Source of the DNA: Hydnum rufescens UP504 | Lineage: Eukaryota; Basidiomycota; Agaricomycetes; Cantharellales; Hydnaceae | Direction: 5' to 3' | Length of the DNA: 37,342 nucleotides | NCBI GenBank assembly: GCA_014904985.1 | Contig: MU128976.1 | Coordinates: 18,951 to 56,292 of the forward strand | Shown here: one piece after another, positions 30,170 to 37,342 of the stretch | How positions within the stretch are numbered: position 1 is the first letter of the stretch | Layout of the letters: each line of letters starts with the position of its first letter | Translations under genes and position numbers: made by a program | Notes under the pieces: model-generated | Seen by the model: the letters and a program-made list of their open reading frames with translations, nothing else | What the model was told of the DNA's origin: nothing | Databases searched by the model: none

Positions 30170-30935
30170 CTATGAATTATGACGCGCCTGTTCCTGTAAA
30201 CATGTGGCTCCTATTTGCATTTCCCATCCTTTTGTTCCGGCCAAGGCAAGGAAGTCCGTACGATACCGGAATTGACTTTCTAGCTCTTCGTCGTCTTCGC
30301 GCAGACGATGCCACCGTTCAGCGATGTATGATAGCTTGGATCTTGGCCGCCGGCGGAGAATGTTATACCGTGAAGAGGCTATCGACTCTTCTGCAGCGCA
30401 CTCAAACCTATCATCTCCGTCCAGGAACATGGTCTCAACGGCTTGTGCTCGATCATCTCAGGCAGGAAATGGTGCGAGTTATGATACCAGACCGACGAAT
30501 GCGCGTCTGTTGCGAGTAATCACCAGAGGAAATACATGACATGCCAGCGGGCATACGTGCGACGTCGAGTTGAAAAGGCGATCGGGAGGGGACGCTCCAG
30601 CGGCAGTGCTGGGTCTTGCTCCAAGCGCTCCATCGATGGAAAAAAGAATTTGTAGCCTGTCGCGAAGACGACATGGTCAATTCTGATATCCCATCTCCCA
30701 TCTCCGTAATCCACCCGATTGTCGTCGGGGCGGAGCGCTATGACCCGCCCCTCACCAGAATCGGACCTTCCTCGGTTCGATTGGCACCCGTCGTAGAATG
30801 AAGGACAGGCTGTACTGTACTGTAAACGTCATGAGCCAATGCCGATCCGGGAAATGCCGGTCTATTTGAGCTGTATTCTGGCCCAGTCATAAGGGATTCA
30901 GAGATCCTGAAGTTTCTTGGTGCTTTATGTCCCAC
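30170..30935 (-). pseudogene. Flavin-containing monooxygenase-like remnant
   Basis: Minus-strand pieces resemble the C-terminal half of an FMO-type flavoprotein. They are AHDVYSTVQPVLHST near 30830-30790, EGRVIALRPDDNRVDYGDG near 30760-30700, then IDHVVFATGYKFFFPSMERL near 30690-30620, the ATG(Y) motif typical of this family. In another frame (30430-30170) a helical tail KLSYIAERWHRLREDDEELE fits the family's C-terminus. The FAD- and NADPH-binding GxGxxG motifs are not found, and the pieces lie in different frames. The call rests mainly on the ATGY segment. Confidence 0.45.
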
Positions 30936-32389
30936 TGGATTACTTGTGCACGGACTTCGAAGGCCTCGATGAGCTTCATATCCCAGGTCTCTTCACACTG
31001 TTCGCAGTATTGCCTCGTGATTCTTCCACCCCTCCCATACCCTCTTGAACGAGATGGAGAACGCGGGCTGCCTTGATATCCCGCTTGTACTGCGTCTTGA
31101 ATCCTATGAATCCTTAGTCCTCTGTGGGTCATCGAACGTATTGAGAAACAGGGATCGCCAGTTGCAATCATCGTCCTCACGCCGATAGATGATCAAGTCT
31201 AGGTATTTGTGAGTTTGATGAGTGCTCTACTCCCTGATGCTCTATCTGAGGCCACGATAATTTTCTCAGACACTCCAGTGGGAAGGTGAAAAAAGTAGCC
31301 GCTTTGTGAACCATTATGGCGCAACAACTGGGGAAGGAACGGCTAATTGAGAAGGGACTTGTCCATTTAATGGAATCATTCCTGTGGCTATCACTGGCGA
31401 TACTGCCTTGCGTTTGGAATGTGCTCTCTGCTTCTAAGACAGTCCCCTGGCAGAACTCCTGGCGTGCCGTTTTCCAACCCTAAATCCTCCGAGCTTCTAC
31501 TTCATTTGTAGTTCCAAACCCATGGTATCGAGTGACGGCTGATGCTGATGAAGCAACGGCTAGTGCCCGATCTCGGTCTCGCCTTGTTCGTATTTCTTTC
31601 TGACGATATCTAGCTAGTAACCTCAACGGGCTGTCTGCGATTGAATCCACCTATCCCCAGTCTGTCCTACACATTGGAACGCAACATTGAAAACCTGGCA
31701 AATGCGACATGTTGTGGAACTCCTCCAGGATGCCCAGCCGGATCCCAAGTCCCAATTGTCCCACTTCAATATGTGTGAATGTCCCAAAGATGCATCTTGC
31801 TGACCATCCACAACGTCGATCTAGCAAGAAAACGTCTCGATACCATCTAATTTCAATGATTATCGGGTGACTGAAGAGCATTCCCGAGAGTTATGGCGAA
31901 AATTCCCTCAGGGCCACTCATACTGCCCCCCAAAGGCCTTTTTCCCCACGCACCCCAAGATTTTATTCGAGCCTCGAGATCTAAGAATTCAGTCTCCGTC
32001 ATGTACCCACCATGATCCGTTAATCCAGATTCCAAACAGAATCGACGCACCTATGGCATATCTTCTAGGGTATTTGGAGTAGTGGCCATTTCTGATATAC
32101 AGGGTCCTCTTGTGGGCATCCTCGATTTCACGGACTCGTGCCCAGATCCAAATATAAATTATGGATCTCCTCTAGGAATGCTATATGAGACTCCTGCCTT
32201 CGGCTGATTTCAGTTCGTTAAATTTACAACCGTCGGTTCATTAACTTCATTTTGACGGCACGGGTGTTCATGATCCCATCCATGAGGGGTGCGGGCCTTC
32301 TCTATTTCCAGGAGGATTTGTATTCCTGTTCATTTGCTCTAATATACTTGGCCCTACAGTACTGCCAGTTTGTAGATACTTGTTTGGAA
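30936..32389. other. No recognisable gene
   Basis: This CpG-containing interval lies between the FMO remnant and the 3' end of the WD40 gene. Minus-strand frames at 30887-31180, 31623-31881 and 31853-32050 have mixed composition but no recognised motif; one or more may be fragments of a decayed gene. Confidence 0.35.
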
Positions 32390-35300
32390 TTATACATAAT
32401 GTTGAGTGTCAAGAAGTACAACACGGCCATTGCTACACACGAATGCAACTCGAGATTGAAGGAGTGAGCCCACTATAGTACTCCTATTGGGGGTATAGGA
32501 AAGAGGGAGATAGCAGATACGCCTAATATTATTACCTGGAAACCACCGCATGGTTACCCATCGACCCTCAAAAGACCAAATGGAGGGAATGAAGCTGGAC
32601 ATCGTCACAGGGGATGACTCAGAATCTAAGCGACGAGGGGGTTGGGAAGTCAAATCCCATAGGGAGGTCTCCGTGCCACTTTTCACAATCAAAATTGGAG
32701 CATCAACGGAAAATGCAATGTTACGAATCACGTCAGTATGGCCATATATTAGGATTGGAACCGATGTGCCTGATACAGCATTCCACAACCGGATGGATTT
32801 ATGTGAGGCGGAAACCAGTTGTAAACCATCCGGCGAGAACGCGACAGACTCAACCGGGCGAGAATGGCCCCTCAGGATTGCAATAGGTGTGCCTGATATA
32901 ATATCCCACAGCCGAATGGAACAGTCCCCGGAGGCCGAGGCCAGTCGCAAACCTTCCGGTGAAAATACAACAGAGGCAACCCACTGAGTATGCCCTTTCA
33001 GGACTGCAAGGGATGCCCTTGACACGGTGTCCCATAATCGGACAGATCTATCATGGGAGGCCGATGCAAGTTGCAACCCATTTGGTGAAAATGCAATGGA
33101 ATTAATGAAACCAGTATGGCCTTGCAGGATTGCAGTCACTGTGCCTGATATGGCATCCCACAGCCAAATTGCATCATTGGAGCCAGAGGCCAGTTGAAAG
33201 CCATCCGGTGAAAATGTGAGACTGCGGATCTGATGTGAATGGTCTTCTGGCAGTGTGTCCAATGTAACATCCCACAGTTGGACAGATGGGCTATCGGAGC
33301 CTGCAGCCAATAGTAACCCATCCGGTGTAAACACAACACAGTGAACCTTCCCAGTATGGCCCCTTAGGGTGGTAAGGAGTCTGCCAGATGTGGTATCCCA
33401 TACTTGTACTGATTGAGCGGAAACAGATGCCAGTTGCATCCCATCCAGTGAAAATGCAATGTAATGAATCAGATGAGTTTGGCTACTTAGGCATGTAATG
33501 GTGGTACCAGATGTGGTGTCCCACAACCAGATCAAAGAACCATTGGAGCCGAGGGTATCAGGGTTGTCCCACATCAAAGTATCATTGAAGCCTGCTGCTC
33601 ACAAGCTGTCTGGTGAAAATGCAAAGGGGGCAATGGGGTAGTGTGGATAAGTGTCACCTCTTGTGTTTTCAACTTGAATAGGTATGCCCAATAGGTCATG
33701 CCACCATTGTATGGAAGAGTCCCTGGTGCCTGATGCCAGTCGCGAGCCATCAGGTGAAAATGCAACAGACCCAACACAGTAGGCATCATGTTTTGCAATG
33801 AGCACACCTGACATGGTATCCCACAAGTATATGGAAAAGCGAGAACTTGATGCCAATCTCAACCCATCCGGTGAAAATGCCACACTCTGAACTTCTTCCA
33901 AATTGCCTTCTAGCACTTTAGTGGAAGTGCCTGAAGTGGCATCCCACAACCGGACGGATTTGTCGGAGGAGCCCGAGACCAGCCGTGAGCCATCAGATGA
34001 AAATGCCAGAGAAGTAACCGATCCACTATGGCCTTCTAGGATTGCAATGGGCCGATTTGATGTGACATCCCATAACCGAATGGTTTTGTCATAGGAGCCC
34101 GATGCAAATTGCCAGCCATCTTTCGAACATGCAATGGAAGAGATGGGGAGACGATGGCCATGGAAACTGGCTAGGCTCTGTGGCCATCGGGAGTCGATCC
34201 CATGGAGCGCACGGAGGGAATTGCTTGTCTCTTTACAATATACTTGGTACAATGCAGTGTCACGAGGTGTAAATGACAATGCAGAATGATATACATGAAG
34301 CGCGCTCGCTCTTATGACTTCGGCATGAGCAAGAATGAACCGCCGTGCATCGGCCAGGAGGGTGACCACTGTGAACTTGCATTTCGAAGTCACCTGACAT
34401 CCGCACCATCATCAAATCAGTGAGTCATCCAGAAATCAAAAAGGCACGTACTGCCCATCGGTGTGCCTCCAGAACGGAGCTTGTGACGGTGTGGATACTT
34501 CCGAGCAGGCTCATCGCCTCGATCCACCACAAAATCGACCGCATTGCAAATTCCTCCAACACTCCCATCACCTTCTCATCTCCAACCTGGACATGCGACA
34601 GATGCAATCCCCAAAATCGACACGCATACTGTGCTTCCAGAGGCAGCGCCTTTGCCACCTTCGCTTCAAATTCATCAACCTCACTGTTCAACAGCGATGC
34701 ATCTTCAATTCCGGCAACATTTCGCTTGAGGTATATCTCCATGAGGCGAAAGCATCGTAGGGCATGCCGCAGCTCTTGCACTGGGACCGGAACAATCAAG
34801 AATCCTGGGATGGTGCACCGGGAAGGACTGGTAATGAAGTCAACGAAGGAAGGGTGATAGATACGAGGAGTATCATTTTCGTCAGATGGAGGGGTTATGA
34901 TAGATTGAAGATGGCGTAAGACATTATTTACCATCCCCATGTCGCTCTCAACGAACCTTGCCAAGGAACGAAGCGGGAGGGGCTGGCGCAGCAGAACAAT
35001 ACTGCCGACAACGAGCTGGAACCGATTCTGAGTCAGGCGCGGATTCGAATCAGACAACGACTTGCGGAGCAGCCTCGTGTAAAGGCGGTCCAGGTGCTTG
35101 TATGGCGTCACTTCTGACAGATCTACACCTTCCAGGGATTGAGTGCCAAGAATAAGGGCCAGATGCTCACGGGGAGCGAGGGCACGATCATCACCAATGA
35201 ATCGGATGCATGTTGCAGCGAAAATGAACAGCTTTCCTGACCTCTCCACTAATGCGCGCTTCTCAGCTTCTGTGGTCCAATCCGTAGGCATGGAAAGACT

Positions 35301-35690
35301 CAGTCTCTGAGGAATCTTTTCTAACTCTGTTCGAAGATAAAGCTCGATATCCTGCCGAATAATCGACTCTTCGACGTTATGAAGAATTGTCTTGGCGTAA
35401 TTCTCGAACTGGTTGAATACCGACAAGATGTGGAATTCCGGTCTACTGGTGATGAATATGCGAAGGAATGGTATTCGAGTTGCTTGGGAGAAGAAAAGTC
35501 GTAGGATGTCTGTTGCCCCTCTTTCCTCACACTCGTCGAGCGCGTCAAGAATAATAAGTGTGGGACGCTGCCGGGTCCGACGGATCCTGAGAAGTGGGTC
35601 CACGATTAAACCCTGCAGCTGACGCAATAAACTTCTATCCTCGATTCCCTCATCTTCTTCGAGGGCCTCCACAATAACCGACTTGAATCG
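32390..35690 (-). pseudogene. NACHT-WD40 (NLR-like) receptor gene lacking its 5' end, one internal TGA
   Basis: Exon 1 (35690-34452) starts inside the NACHT domain: FKSVIVEALEEDEG, then Walker B in TLIILDALDECEERG, ITSRPEFHI, and the winged-helix-like part up to HRWA. A 58-bp intron follows (34451-34394, GTACGT..GTCAG). Exon 2 continues in phase as VTSKCKFTVVTLLADARRFI and carries about 12 WD40 repeats (FSPDG, LASGS, VRLWD motifs), ending at 32390. WD40 propellers of such proteins are thought to bind ligands that trigger NACHT oligomerisation. Two defects are visible. The P-loop half is missing, with homology to copies A and B stopping at 35690. A single TGA at 33601-33599 interrupts the fifth repeat (FSPDSL*AAGFND), the frame being otherwise open on both sides. 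The fifth repeat also looks irregular. Confidence 0.85.
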
Positions 35691-36410
35691 AAAGAGGAAA
35701 AAGGGGAGGGGATTATCCCTCTTGGTTAAACCTACCTGCCATGCGATTTGGGCCCTTGAAAATTGAATATTTCTTCACCTGAGCAGTGTCTAATCACATG
35801 CCAAGTTTTCAGAATGTCGTGCTTCATTGGGTATTTTTTTGGCAATGTTTCACCTGCCTGTATCCATTGTCCAGTTCCCTACCTTAAAGTGGTGGATTGG
35901 AATAATTTTTGGCACATAATTGAGACATTATATTTCATACTCTGTGAAATTTTCAGGTTCCCAGGTATTCTGTCAAGTGGGGAGGAAATTAATTTTCAAT
36001 TCCAAATTTTCCTCATTATCTCAATACCTACTGATCGGAATTGGGCTGAAAATTTAATATGTTTTTTGCCCTAATAGTCCCCAATCATGTCCAAATTTCA
36101 GAACGAACCGCCCAGCGTTTCAGATTCGCAAGTTCCGCAATTTCGGTATTCATTTTTACTGCCGCCCATCTCTCCAGGCACTAGCCACTTGCTCTGCCGG
36201 TTTTCACTCAGCCAAGGGTCCTTAGGGTTCCCTCCACCATCCCAGGCACCTCCCCCTGGTCCTGGGCCTCCATTGGGCTGATGGCTAAATATTATTTGAT
36301 GTACTTCATCCAATTCTGCATTTAGCTTTTTTAAATAAGAAACACTTTATATGTAACTGGATATCAAAGTTATTATGTATATTACCTAATGCACCTTTTC
36401 TTGTCTATAA
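35691..36410. other. CpG-poor DNA beyond the NACHT breakpoint, no recognisable gene
   Basis: Only two CpG occur in 35701-36000. Short frames at 36087-36313 are Pro/Gly-rich on opposite strands and look like chance openings. There is no trace of the missing NACHT N-terminus. Confidence 0.45.
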
Positions 36411-37240
36411 TGTCTAGACATCCTAGACATGTCTAGACATGACTAACCATGTCTAGATGTGTCTAGAATTGACTAGACATGTTAGATGTGTCTAGCATGT
36501 CTAAGTGTCTAGACAATGGACTATAGACATGTCTAGATGTGTCTAGACATGTCTAATGTGTCTAGAATGTCTAGATGTGTCTAGACATGACTAGATGTGT
36601 CTAGACATGACTAGATGTGTCTGACATGATAATTCTAGACATGTCTAGACATGACTAACATGTCTAAGACATGACTAGACATGTCTAGAAAATGACTATA
36701 GACATGACTAGATGTGTCTAGATATGTCTAGACACACCTAGACATCTCTAGACATCTCTAGACATGTCTAATGATCTCCCCTGAGCAGATGCTTTGTTCT
36801 AATTTAGACACTAGTAGACATGCATCCACAATAGCACCATTATTATGGATTATTAATTGATCTAGACAACATTAGACACCTATTAGTACTGCACCAGAGT
36901 CTTGGCTCAAAATGTTGATTTAGAACCAGTAGAACACAGTAAGGATGATAGACACCTCTAAGGTCCAGAAAATATCTTATTAGACATGCCTAAATTAGAC
37001 CTGTAACACTCTCAGCCAGTGAACAAACCCTCCTAGGTGGCGCCTGCAGCGGCTATTTTAGACACGTCTATATAGGTGAACTTAGAAAAAAATTTCCCCA
37101 AAAATACCCCTCAGGCGTGTCTTAGACATGCCTATACTCAGACACCTCTTAGTTGGTTTGCAGATGCAAACTCAAACCACCTAAGAGGACTATTTTGGGG
37201 GCATTAGGTGAATCTGTCACCCTCTCCACCCAGTCTTCTC
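36411..37240. repeat. TCTAGACATG satellite and repeat, copy 2
   Basis: 36411-36775 is dense in TCTAGACATGTCTAGA and related palindromic units. From about 36790 the sequence becomes a longer element whose end (GGTGGCGCCTGCAGCGGC, then CAAACCACCTAAGAGG and GCATTAGGTG, 37036-37210) matches 22125-22310. This copy keeps CpG that the other has lost. Confidence 0.75.
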
Positions 37241-37342
37241 TGATGCGTTATACTACCACCGGAAGCATTATGATAGCACTGGGGTGTCTCCCTCATTCAG
37301 CGAAAATGCATCTATGTCTGTGTTTTAGACCCTGTTCGAAAT
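37241..37342. other. Window end, no feature
   Basis: Too short to interpret; it may be the continuation of the preceding repeat. Confidence 0.3.

Noticed and set aside
36087..36313. Pro/Gly-rich frames on both strands
   Set aside because: They mirror each other in a short C/G-rich patch, with no start context or neighbours that support expression.

Overview
This looks like a repeat-rich, accessory stretch of a basidiomycete genome, most likely an Agaricomycete. The evidence is chromodomain-carrying Ty3/gypsy retrotransposons, a fungal-specific FunK1-type kinase, a NACHT-WD40 (NLR-like) receptor with partial copies beside it, and short 49-63 bp introns with CTRAY branch points. The species cannot be named from the sequence. 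There is one assembly gap (25 N at 10658-10682).

Layout. 1-3657: the 3' half of a Ty3/gypsy element with a shattered reverse transcriptase, an intact RNase H-integrase-chromodomain frame and a 3' LTR. 3658-6803: two decayed minus-strand genes of unknown function. 6804-8425: minisatellites and a minus-strand copy of an exon/intron module marked by palindromes. 8674-9588: a long inverted repeat. 10864-13309: a minisatellite, four decayed intron-containing ubiquitin units, and a series of exons that splice in one open frame and encode Ile/Val-rich acidic motifs. 13769-13850: a tRNA-like sequence. 13977-18239: a second, 5'-truncated Ty3/gypsy element that carries a three-exon gene on the opposite strand between pol and its 3' LTR. 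18249-21140: a foldback of about 2.9 kb. 21541-25837: non-coding repeats with few coding traces. 25838-28369: a FunK1 pseudogene. 28571-35690: pieces of three NACHT(-WD40) copies, a flavin-monooxygenase remnant and unassigned DNA. 35691-37342: AT-rich DNA and a TAGACATG-type repeat shared with 21541-22330.

One theme ties the window together. CpG is abundant in 1-3657 and about 26450-35690 (I counted 15 in 1261-1560 and 20 in 35401-35700) and nearly absent elsewhere (0 in 22561-22860, 2 in 35701-36000). In the CpG-poor parts most in-frame stops read as CGA to TGA or CAG to TAG, and the ubiquitin arginines have become Cys, His or Gln. This pattern suggests cytosine methylation and deamination of silenced repeats. 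The FunK1 gene straddles the boundary: its 5' half is almost open and its 3' half is full of stops.

The items most worth following are the antisense spliced gene inside the second retroelement, the ubiquitin / Ile-rich-exon chimera with palindromes at its exon ends, and the split NACHT-WD40 locus.
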